DNA from: CAZFAT01 sp964517075
GTDB taxonomy: Bacteria; Acidobacteriota; Vicinamibacteria; Vicinamibacterales; SCN-69-37
DNA: 9,084 nucleotides
NCBI GenBank assembly: GCA_964517075.1
Contig: CAZFAT010000409.1
Span: 1-9,084, forward strand
Reading direction: 5' to 3'
This document shows positions 1-5,974 of this stretch, one piece after another. The notes below the pieces were generated by a model, which saw only the letters and a list, made by a program, of their open reading frames with translations, was not told where the DNA came from and searched no databases. The first letter of the stretch is position 1, and every line of letters begins with the position of its first letter. The position numbers and the translations under genes were made by a program.

Positions 1-1
1 C

Positions 2-1072
2 CACGTGCCCGGCGCGCGCGCCAAGGCGGACGCCGGCCGCCTCGCGTTCGGCACCGTCGACTCCTGGCTGGTCTGGCAGCTCACCGGCGGCCAGACGCAC
101 ATCACCGACGTCAGCAACGCGTCGCGGACGATGCTGTTCAACATTCACACGCTCGAGTGGGATGACGACCTGCTCCGCATGCTGAACGTGCCGCGGAGTC
201 TCTTGCCGGAGGTGAAGGCCTCGAGCGAGGTGTACGGCAACGCGCTGGCCTCGCTCGGCCAGGGATCGGCGCCGATTGCCGGGATCGCGGGCGACCAGCA
301 GGCGGCGCTCTTCGGCCAGATGTGCGTCGCCCCCGGCCTCTCGAAGAACACTTACGGCACCGGCTGCTTCCTGTTGCAGAACACCGGCACGGCGCCCGTG
401 GCGTCCACCAACCGCCTCGTGTCCACGGTCGCGTGGCGCATTGGCCATCGCACGGAGTACGCGCTCGAGGGCAGCGTCTTCATCGGCGGCGCCGTCGTCC
501 AATGGCTGCGCGACGGGCTCGGCCTCATCAAGAGCGCGCCGGACGTCGAAGCGCTCGCCGCGTCGGTGCCCGACAACGGCGACGTCTACCTCGTGCCCGC
601 GTTCGCGGGACTGGGCGCGCCGCACTGGGACGCCTACGCACGCGGCACCATCGTCGGCCTCACGCGCGGCACGACAGCCGGCCATCTGGCGCGCGCCGCG
701 CTCGAGAGCATCGCCTACCAGGTCGGCGACATCCTCGACGCGATTCATCGGGACTCCGGCATCGCCCTGCAGGAGCTGCGGGTGGACGGCGGCGCCTCGA
801 TGAATGACACGCTGATGCAGTTCCAGGCCGACCTGCTCGGCGTGCCCGTGGTCCGGCCCGAGATCACCGAGACCACCGCGCTCGGCGCCGCGTATCTCGC
901 GGGACTCGCCGTCGGCTTCTGGCCGTCGGTGGACGCCATTGCCGGCCAGTGGCGCGTCGCGAAGCGCTTCAAACCGGCGATGCCTCGCGCCCGGGCCGAC
1001 GCGCTGCGCGATCGCTGGCGGGAAGCCCTGGAGCGCTCCCGGGGCTGGATCAAGGCCGACGCCGGTTCGTGA
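2..1072 (+). CDS. glpK: Glycerol kinase, C-terminal part (5' end outside window)
   Basis: Phosphorylates glycerol with ATP to sn-glycerol 3-phosphate in the cytoplasm (FGGY carbohydrate kinase family). The frame is open from base 2, so the gene starts before the window; about 356 residues are visible of a protein that is usually near 500, so roughly the first 150 residues are missing. Family landmarks seen in order: FGTVDSWLVW and SNASRTMLFNIHTLEWDD; GIAGDQQAALFGQ near bases 283-322, which holds the family's catalytic aspartate; NTYGTGCF; YALEGSVFIGGAVVQWLRD; VPAFAGLGAPHWD; ARGTIVGLTRG; LESIAYQ; VDGGAS near 782-800; and TALGAAYLAGLAVGFW. These match E. coli GlpK closely from memory. The stop is TGA at 1070-1072. 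The next gene, glpD, begins 11 bp later, or overlaps by 4 bp if its GTG is used, so the two are almost certainly co-transcribed. No frameshift or missing motif is visible in this part. Confidence 0.97.
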   Translation, partial: HVPGARAKADAGRLAFGTVDSWLVWQLTGGQTHITDVSNASRTMLFNIHTLEWDDDLLRMLNVPRSLLPEVKASSEVYGNALASLGQGSAPIAGIAGDQQAALFGQMCVAPGLSKNTYGTGCFLLQNTGTAPVASTNRLVSTVAWRIGHRTEYALEGSVFIGGAVVQWLRDGLGLIKSAPDVEALAASVPDNGDVYLVPAFAGLGAPHWDAYARGTIVGLTRGTTAGHLARAALESIAYQVGDILDAIHRDSGIALQELRVDGGASMNDTLMQFQADLLGVPVVRPEITETTALGAAYLAGLAVGFWPSVDAIAGQWRVAKRFKPAMPRARADALRDRWREALERSRGWIKADAGS

Positions 1073-1083
1073 CGCGCGCGGAG

Positions 1084-2637
1084 ATGACCGCGCGCCGGCG
1101 CCAGCACGCCGGCCCGTGGGACTTCATTGTCATCGGCGGCGGCGCCACGGGCGTGGGCGTGGCCGTGGACGCGGCGTCGCGCGGCTATACCGTCCTCCTG
1201 CTCGAGCAGAGCGACTTCGGCAAGGGCACGTCGAGCCGCAGCACCAAGCTCGTGCACGGCGGCGTGCGCTACCTCGAACAGGGCAACATCTCGCTCGTCA
1301 TGGAGGCGCTGAAGGAACGCGGCCTCCTTCGCCAGAACGCGCCCCACCTCGTCAGCAACCTTGCCTTCGTCGTCCCGAACTACGACTGGTGGGAGGCGCC
1401 GTTCTACGGTCTCGGCCTCAAGGTCTACAACGTGCTCGCGGGCACGTACGGGTTCGGGACGTCGGAGATTCTGTCGAGGGCGGAGACGCTGGCGCGCCTG
1501 CCCACGATCCGGACCGAGGGTCTGCGCGGCGGCGTCGTCTACTACGACGGGCAGTTCGACGACGCGCGGCTGCTGATCAACCTGGTGGCGACGGGGTTCG
1601 AGCAGGGGGCGACGCTGCTCAACTACACACGCGTGACGGCGCTGACGCGCGGCGCCGACGGGTTCGTGGCTGGCGTCCAGGCGATCGACCTCCAGGACGA
1701 GTCGACGTTCGAGGCACGCGGGCGTGTGGTCGTCAATGCGACCGGTCCGTTCGCGGATACCGTCAGACGGATGGCCGAGCCCGGAGTGGACCCGCTAATC
1801 GCGCCGAGCCAGGGCATCCATCTGGTCTTCGATCGATCGTTCCTGCCGGGCGACAGCGCCATCATGGTGCCGCACACGCGCGACGGCCGGGTGATGTTCG
1901 CGATTCCCTGGCACGGACACACGCTGGTCGGCACAACGGACACGGCGATCGACGACGTGACACTCGAGCCGCGGGCGTTCGATCACGAGATGGCGTTCAT
2001 CCTCGAGACGGCGGCGCAGTATCTGCACAAGGCGCCGACACGCGCGGACGTGCTGAGCGTGTTCGCCGGCATCCGCCCGCTCGTCCGCAGCGGCGACAGC
2101 CGGGTGACGGCCGCGCTCTCGCGCGATCACACCATTCACATCGACGCGTCGGGCCTCCTCACGACGGCCGGCGGCAAGTGGACGACCTACCGGAACATGG
2201 CGGAGGCCACGGTCAATCAGGCCGCGGAACTGGCGCGGCTGCCGGAGCGCTCGTGCGTGACTCGTGCGCTGAACATCCACGGCTTTCATCAACAGGCCGC
2301 GAGCTTCGGCGCGCTCGGCGTCTACGGCACCGATGCGGTGGCCATTCGGGAGCTGGCGCGCGCGGAGCCTGCGCTGGCCGAGCCGCTGCACCCGGCGCTG
2401 CCCTACCTGGGGGCGGAAGTCGTGTGGGCCACGCGCGAGGAGATGGCACGGACGGTGGAGGACGTGCTGGCGCGGCGCACGCGCGCGCTGTTCCTCAACG
2501 CCGGAGCGGCGATCGCGATGGCCCCGCGCGTGGCGGTGCTGATGGCGCGGGAACTCGGCCACGACGACACCTGGCAGGCCCGTGAAGTGGACGCGTTTCG
2601 CGCGCTGGCGGGACAGTATCTACTGGCGGAGACGTAA
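1084..2637 (+). CDS. glpD: FAD-dependent glycerol-3-phosphate dehydrogenase
   Basis: Oxidises sn-glycerol 3-phosphate to dihydroxyacetone phosphate, passing electrons through FAD to the quinone pool at the inner membrane face. The protein is 517 residues from ATG 1084 (E. coli GlpD is about 501). Residues 13-40 form the FAD dinucleotide-binding fold (FIVIGGGATGVGVAVDAASRG), followed by the conserved TSSRSTKLVHGGVRYLEQ (about 49-66), YYDGQFDDARL near 153-163, GIRPLVR, and GGKWTTYR at 363-370. The C-terminal helical region after about residue 420 fits the family's C-terminal domain. Start choice: ATG 1084 has GGAG directly in front, too close to be a good ribosome site. GTG 1069, in frame, overlaps the glpK stop as GTGA and would add five residues (VTRAE); it is a real alternative through translational coupling. 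Stop TAA at 2635-2637. The end overlaps the convergent ankyrin gene by 18 bp. Together with glpK it forms a glycerol-use operon. Confidence 0.95.
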   Translation: MTARRRQHAGPWDFIVIGGGATGVGVAVDAASRGYTVLLLEQSDFGKGTSSRSTKLVHGGVRYLEQGNISLVMEALKERGLLRQNAPHLVSNLAFVVPNYDWWEAPFYGLGLKVYNVLAGTYGFGTSEILSRAETLARLPTIRTEGLRGGVVYYDGQFDDARLLINLVATGFEQGATLLNYTRVTALTRGADGFVAGVQAIDLQDESTFEARGRVVVNATGPFADTVRRMAEPGVDPLIAPSQGIHLVFDRSFLPGDSAIMVPHTRDGRVMFAIPWHGHTLVGTTDTAIDDVTLEPRAFDHEMAFILETAAQYLHKAPTRADVLSVFAGIRPLVRSGDSRVTAALSRDHTIHIDASGLLTTAGGKWTTYRNMAEATVNQAAELARLPERSCVTRALNIHGFHQQAASFGALGVYGTDAVAIRELARAEPALAEPLHPALPYLGAEVVWATREEMARTVEDVLARRTRALFLNAGAAIAMAPRVAVLMARELGHDDTWQAREVDAFRALAGQYLLAET

Positions 2638-3655
2638 AGCCACGCGAACTCGCGTGCCTCGCGCCGGGCTGGGCTGAATCATTGCCGGGTCGGGCTGAAC
2701 CGCCGCCGGATCCGGGTTCGGGCACGGTTGTGATCGGTTCGGCCGTCGGCCGGGTCGCGCCGCGCGGTCGGAGGGGTGTGGTGGCCCACCATCAGCGCTC
2801 AGCCGAATCGCGCCGCCACCCGCCCGCAGCAGATCGACGACCGCGCAGTAGTCCTCATCAGCGGCGCGACAATGCCGGGAGCCATGCCCGGCCCAGCCGA
2901 GCGGCGAGGAGCCGAACTCCCGATCCCGCATGTTGACTGGCGCGTCGAGAGCAATCAGCGTGCGCACGGCCGGCACCTGTCCGCGCCAGGCGGCCCAGTG
3001 CAGCGGCGTGCCCGCGAAGCCGAGCTCGGTCGCGAGCAGGCCGGCCAGTGACGGATCCCGCGCGAGCAGTTCGCGTGCGCGCCGGTCGCCACCACGCAGG
3101 CATGCCCCCAGGAACTCGTCTTCGAGCGCCAGGACCGTGCTCACGCCACGCTCGGCAAGCAGCCGGGCCACGGCGACATTGCCGGTGCGCACGGCCAGGG
3201 CGTACGGCGTCTTGCCGTGCACGTTCAGCGCCGCGGGGGTTGGCGCCGTATTCGAGCAGCAATCGCGCCGTGGCGGCATTGCCGCCCGAGGCCGCGATCT
3301 TGTGCAGCGGCGTCTCGTCCACGTCGTAGCTCGTGACGTTCGGGTCGGCTCCCTGCTCGAGCAGGTACGCCACGCCCTTGTGCCAGGCCGCCTCGCCGCC
3401 CTCGTCCTCGCCGAAGCCGGCGAGGAAGTACAGCGGCGTATTCGTCCAGTGCGGGTGCCGCAGCGAGAAGTCGCCGCCGTGCGCCTTCAGCAGGTCCAGC
3501 ACGGCCCGGTGATTCTTCTCGGCGGCGTGGTAGATCGACTCGCCGTCGTTGGGATCGGCGCCCGCCTCGAGCAGTCTCCGGACTTCGGCCAGATCGTTGG
3601 CAATGCTCGCGTAGTAGAGCGGCGGCAGTTCGGGATGCCCGGAGGTGTCAGTCAT
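2620..3655 (-). pseudogene. Ankyrin-repeat protein gene interrupted by a +1 frameshift
   Basis: Reading from ATG 3655 on the minus strand, the first 140 codons encode ankyrin repeats (LYYASIANDLAEVRRLLEAG, then TPLHKIAAS, then RLLLEYGANP). The frame then leaves the ankyrin sequence at a run of five G (plus strand 3235-3239) and would end at 2858 with unrelated sequence. One base fewer in that run joins it to the other frame, which continues without a gap (AALNVHGKTPYALAVRTGN, later GTPLHWAAWRGQVPAVRTLI and SSPLGWAGHGSR) to TAG at 2620-2622. The repaired product would be about 344 residues with six or seven ankyrin units, a cytoplasmic-looking protein without signal peptide, probably for protein-protein contacts; no partner can be named. 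The last ~40 residues are proline-rich and built on a 21-bp tandem repeat. Both halves stay well conserved, so the lesion is recent or a sequencing or assembly error. If the frame is real the gene is broken after residue 140. No strong ribosome site is visible before the ATG. Confidence 0.8.
2663..2725. repeat. Degenerate 21-bp tandem repeat, about three units
   Basis: Three successive 21-bp units start at 2663, 2684 and 2705, each beginning GCCGG and containing GGGCTGAA-like or GGGTTCGG-like cores. On the minus strand they encode a seven-residue proline-rich period (PNPDPAA, VQPDPAM, IQPSPAR) in the C-terminal tail of the ankyrin gene. Units 1 and 2 are most alike; unit 3 is more diverged. 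Confidence 0.5.
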
Positions 3656-3985
3656 GCGGCGGATTATCGCCTGCGGAACTGTTCGTTGCGGATTCGAATC
3701 GCCAAGGGCGGCGCCCAACGTCGAAGGCTTCCTGGTGGTCACGGCGTTCGGGGGCGTCCTGTCCCGCCGTCTGATCAACGGGTCAATGGCCCAGGTCCAC
3801 CTGCGCCATTGGCTCACTCCCCGCAAATCGACTCGCCCCCAAGGTGGCCGCCATCGTGCGTCCCAACCAGCTTGCGCGGCCCACAGGCGTGGCGCGTGCG
3901 GGGCGACCTGACCCGTGTCGCGCCTGCCGCGCGAATCATGCTCCATCGTGTTGTGAGCCCGCGTCTCCAGCTCAGTGGACCAGGC
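3656..3985. other. Non-coding stretch between fic and the ankyrin gene
   Basis: About 330 bp between the end of fic and the start of the ankyrin gene, both on the minus strand. No reading frame here has family resemblance; long frames cross it only because stops are rare at this GC content. It holds a 36-bp imperfect palindrome (3780-3815). An ATTATC at 3663-3668 (GATAAT on the minus strand) lies 8 bp before the ankyrin ATG, but no convincing -35 accompanies it. At the fic end, tRNA-like D-arm and T-arm strings occur but do not form a tRNA. Confidence 0.6.
3780..3815. repeat. 36-bp imperfect palindrome (possible operator or hairpin)
   Basis: Left arm core GTCAATGGCCCAGGT (3782-3796), a two-base centre CC (3797-3798), right arm core ACCTGCGCCATTGGC (3799-3813). 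Over these 15 positions there are 13 Watson-Crick pairs, one G-T pair and one C-C mismatch; two outer positions add a G-T and a G-C pair. It lies about 125 bp upstream of the ankyrin start and 170 bp downstream of fic on the minus strand. No T-run follows on either strand, so it is not a standard intrinsic terminator. A two-base centre suits a DNA-level operator for a dimeric protein better than a tight RNA loop. Confidence 0.6.
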
Positions 3986-5152
3986 TCATCGCCCGGGTTC
4001 GAGTTCCGCCGCCAGCGTCTCGACGTAAGCGCGGTAGCTGAACACCCGTCCACGCTGTCGGTTCGTCAGTTCGGAGACGACGCCGAGGTGTTCGAGGTGA
4101 ACGAGGGACTTGTTCACGGTCGCCGCAGTGAGGCCCGTGGCCTTCATGAGCGATGCGGCGGTCGCGATAGGGTGGCGCTGAAAGGCCTGGTGGATCGCGA
4201 GTGCAGAGCCGGCGGCGCGTCCGAGGCCCGTAATGCGGTCGCGGTCGCCGCGGACCAGCGTGAGGAGCGCGTTCGCCGTGGCCACTGCCTGCGAGGCGCT
4301 CGCCTGCACCCCCTCGGCGAAGAAGTCGAGCCAGCGTTCCCAGTCGCCGTGCAGCCGGACGCCATTCAGCAACTCGTAGTACAGCGCGCGGTGTCTCTTG
4401 AAGAAGAGGCTGGGGTACAGCATCGGCTCGCGCAGCACGCCGTCGGCCACCAGTTGCAGCACGATCAGGAGCCGTCCGATCCGGCCGTTGCCGTCGAGAA
4501 AAGGATGGATGGTTTCGAACTGCACGTGCGCCAGCGCCGCCTTGATCAAGGGGGGCGTCGGTTCCGGCTCGTCGTTCAGGAAGCGTTCGAACGGCGTCAG
4601 GCAATCCGCCAGAGCGTTCGCCGGCGGCGGTACGAAAACGGCGCCCGCCGGCCCCGTGCCGCCGATCCAGACCTGCGAGCGTCGCACGTCTCCTGGCGTC
4701 TTGCTGCGTCCGCCGGGGTGCGCGAGCAGGACTTCGTGAATGCCGCGGAGGAGGCGCATCGACAGCGGCAGCCCACCGCGCAGCATCTTCAGACCATGTT
4801 CGAGCGCGGCCACGTAGCGGCTCACCTCACGCGCATCCTCCACAGGCACGCCAGGCTGCTCGTCGATCTCGTAGAGGAGCAGGTCAGCGAGCGATGACTG
4901 GGTGCCCTCGATTTGCGAAGAGAGCACTGCCTCCTTGCGAACGAAGCTGTAGAGCAGCAAGGACGCATTCGGCAGGTGTAGGCTCACCGCGTCGAGCCTG
5001 CCCAGGGCCACCAGCGCGTCGTCGAAGCGACGCCGCAGGGCAGGCGACCAGGCGATCGGCGGATCAGGCGGCAACGGCGCCGGCACGAAGGCCTGGAACC
5101 GCTCTCCGGCCGTGACGGCGTCGACGTAGGTTCCTGGGGGAGGCCTGCGCAT
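3986..5152 (-). CDS. Fic-family protein (probable adenylyltransferase) with winged-helix tail
   Basis: Fic proteins usually transfer AMP from ATP to a hydroxyl side chain of a target protein. The product is 388 residues, the normal size for the stand-alone two-domain type. Visible features: residues 66-95 include SSQIEGTQSSLADLL, matching the N-terminal inhibitory motif (S/T-x-x-x-E-G/N) whose glutamate (E82) blocks ATP in cis; KTPGDVRRSQVWIGG (151-165) is the target-binding flap; HPFLDGNGRIGR (216-227) is the complete catalytic motif with its histidine, the phosphate-binding GNGR and the final arginine. Residues about 325-375 (HPIATAASLMKATGLTAATVNKSL and onward) look like a winged helix, which suggests DNA binding or autoregulation. 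Start ATG 5152 is preceded by GAGG ten bases upstream and an AT-rich promoter; stop TGA 3986-3988. No antitoxin gene lies beside it, consistent with self-inhibition within one chain. Active-site residues all seem intact. The target protein is unknown. Confidence 0.93.
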   Translation of the reverse strand: MRRPPPGTYVDAVTAGERFQAFVPAPLPPDPPIAWSPALRRRFDDALVALGRLDAVSLHLPNASLLLYSFVRKEAVLSSQIEGTQSSLADLLLYEIDEQPGVPVEDAREVSRYVAALEHGLKMLRGGLPLSMRLLRGIHEVLLAHPGGRSKTPGDVRRSQVWIGGTGPAGAVFVPPPANALADCLTPFERFLNDEPEPTPPLIKAALAHVQFETIHPFLDGNGRIGRLLIVLQLVADGVLREPMLYPSLFFKRHRALYYELLNGVRLHGDWERWLDFFAEGVQASASQAVATANALLTLVRGDRDRITGLGRAAGSALAIHQAFQRHPIATAASLMKATGLTAATVNKSLVHLEHLGVVSELTNRQRGRVFSYRAYVETLAAELEPGR

Positions 5153-5183
5153 CGCGGTCCAACCTCAAATAGGCCAGGTCGTT

Positions 5184-5213
5184 ATTTTAGATTACAGCCT
5201 TGACATATAACAA
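5184..5213 (-). promoter_or_regulatory. Putative sigma-70-type promoter for fic
   Basis: On the minus strand TTGTTA (plus 5208-5213) and TAAAAT (plus 5184-5189) are separated by 18 bp, placing transcription start roughly 25 bases before the fic ATG. The block 5181-5217 is strikingly AT-rich in an otherwise GC-rich region. An inverted pair GTTAT (5181-5185) and ATAAC (5207-5211) brackets the promoter and could be an operator, possibly for the winged-helix tail of Fic itself. A perfect TTGACA at 5200-5205 on the plus strand has no -10 partner at the right distance. Confidence 0.45.
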
Positions 5214-5251
5214 CTAACTCCTCCATGCGGCCGGGTTGTGCACCGCATTGA

Positions 5252-5279
5252 TGTAATAGTCCCCCCTCCCCTGCGTCTA
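5252..5279 (+). promoter_or_regulatory. Putative ECF-type promoter for the sigma-factor operon
   Basis: TGTAAT (5252-5257) and CGTCTA (5274-5279) are separated by 16 bp, the spacing and general look (AA-containing -35, CGTC-type -10) of many autoregulated ECF promoters. It lies just upstream of the sigma gene, as expected if the sigma factor drives its own operon. Transcription would begin near 5286, at or next to an in-frame GTG (5287). The assignment rests on pattern alone. Confidence 0.35.
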
Positions 5280-5334
5280 GGTTGGTGTGGCAAGCGTGAG
5301 CACGGCCAGCCTGCAGGTGGGCGAGTTCATCAAA

Positions 5335-5820
5335 ATGGTTTCTACGCCCGTGCCGGCGAGTGTCGCGGAGCTGTACGAGCGGCACTACGAGGCGGTCTTC
5401 CGCGCCGCGCTGCGCGTCACCGGGAATCCGGCTGACGCCGAGGACGTCCTGCAGACCGTCTTCCTCCGCGTGCTCTCCCGGAGCGACGCCGAGGAGGCCG
5501 CCCGATCGCCGGCGGCCTACTTCCGGCGCGCGGCGGTCAATGCGGCCGTGGACCTCCTGCGCCGCCGCGCGGTCCACGCCGAGACGGCCTACGACGATCT
5601 GGCGCCGCGTGCCGGCGTCGAACCGGCAGGACTGCTGAAAGAGCGGCTGCGCCGCGCCATCGCCACGCTCCCGAACGAGGACGCCACGCTGTTCCTGCTG
5701 CGTCACGTCGAGGGACTGTCGATTGACGAAGTGGCCCGTGTGTTCCGGCTCGAGAAGAACAACGTCAGCGTCCGGCTGCACCGAATTCGGCTCCGCTTGC
5801 GAGCCGAAATGGAGCGGTAG
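5335..5820 (+). CDS. ECF-type RNA polymerase sigma factor
   Basis: Directs RNA polymerase to a small set of promoters. The protein is 161 residues from ATG 5335, normal for a minimal ECF sigma with only regions 2 and 4. Region 2 is about residues 9-80 (LYERHYEAVFRAALRVTGNP, then DAEDVLQTVFLRVLS with the core-binding acidic patch, then AAYFRRAAVNAAVDLLRRR). Region 4 is about 102-158, opening with IATLPNEDATLFLLRHVEGL and a helix-turn-helix in LSIDEVARVFRLEKNNVSVR that binds the -35 element. Start choice: ATG 5335 sits just before the conserved region but has only a distant AGGTGGG upstream. In-frame GTG 5287 would add 16 residues and coincides with the predicted transcription start, so a leaderless longer form is possible. 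The gene is divergent from fic and is followed after a 154-bp repeat-containing gap by a gene with an anti-sigma domain, its likely partner. Stop TAG 5818-5820. Confidence 0.93.
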   Translation: MVSTPVPASVAELYERHYEAVFRAALRVTGNPADAEDVLQTVFLRVLSRSDAEEAARSPAAYFRRAAVNAAVDLLRRRAVHAETAYDDLAPRAGVEPAGLLKERLRRAIATLPNEDATLFLLRHVEGLSIDEVARVFRLEKNNVSVRLHRIRLRLRAEMER

Positions 5821-5850
5821 AGGGGCTGCGACGCACCCACGTCGGCATGG

Positions 5851-5958
5851 AACGAGCGAGCGGCAGCGAGCGAGTCGGCGGAGCGGAGCGGGGCGTCGGG
5901 GCCCCGCGAGCGACGCCGGCGGGGTGCCCGCAGGGGCGAAGCCCCTCGGATCTTTTTT
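5851..5958 (+). repeat. Composite GAGCGAG repeat, copy 1 (no insert)
   Basis: A 108-bp intergenic element with parts in order: GAGCGAGCGGCAGCGAGCGAG (about 5853-5873), a GGGGCCCC core (5898-5905) inside a stem of GGCGTCG (5892-5898) and CGACGCC (5911-5917), and a tail with GGGGCGAAGCCCC then T6. The same parts in the same order occur at 8424-8584. It fills most of the gap between the sigma gene and the anti-sigma gene. Confidence 0.8.
5932..5958 (+). terminator. Terminator-like hairpin plus T6 inside the sigma operon
   Basis: AGGGGC (5932-5937), loop GAA, GCCCCT (5941-5946), then CGGATC and six T (5953-5958). The stem is perfect, but the T-run begins six bases after it, so termination may be partial. 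It lies 16 bp before the anti-sigma start and could attenuate expression below the sigma gene. It is the tail of repeat copy 1. Confidence 0.5.
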
Positions 5959-5974
5959 GGATGGAGTCATGGCG

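Noticed and set aside
939..2585. A 548-codon plus-strand frame overlapping glpD
   Set aside because: Arginine- and glycine-rich composition without motifs, while the overlapping glpD frame has all family motifs.
3661..3735. A tRNA suggested by GATTCGAATC near 3691-3700
   Set aside because: On neither strand does the string sit in a T-stem with the invariant G-C closing pair, and no D or anticodon arm is found at the right distance.
2930..4897. A 655-codon open frame on the plus strand
   Set aside because: It lies opposite the ankyrin and fic genes, has no recognisable domain, and crosses their intergenic gap. Both opposite-strand genes have clear family motifs, so this is a GC-driven shadow.
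5200..5205. Perfect TTGACA -35 box on the plus strand for the sigma gene
   Set aside because: There is no -10-like hexamer 16-18 bp downstream; the ECF-like pair at 5252-5279 is better placed.
5723..5974. A longer anti-sigma protein starting up to 84 codons upstream
   Set aside because: The extra part overlaps the sigma gene and reads through the intergenic repeat; ATG 5975 has a well-placed GGAG and the protein then begins with an ordinary anti-sigma N-terminus.
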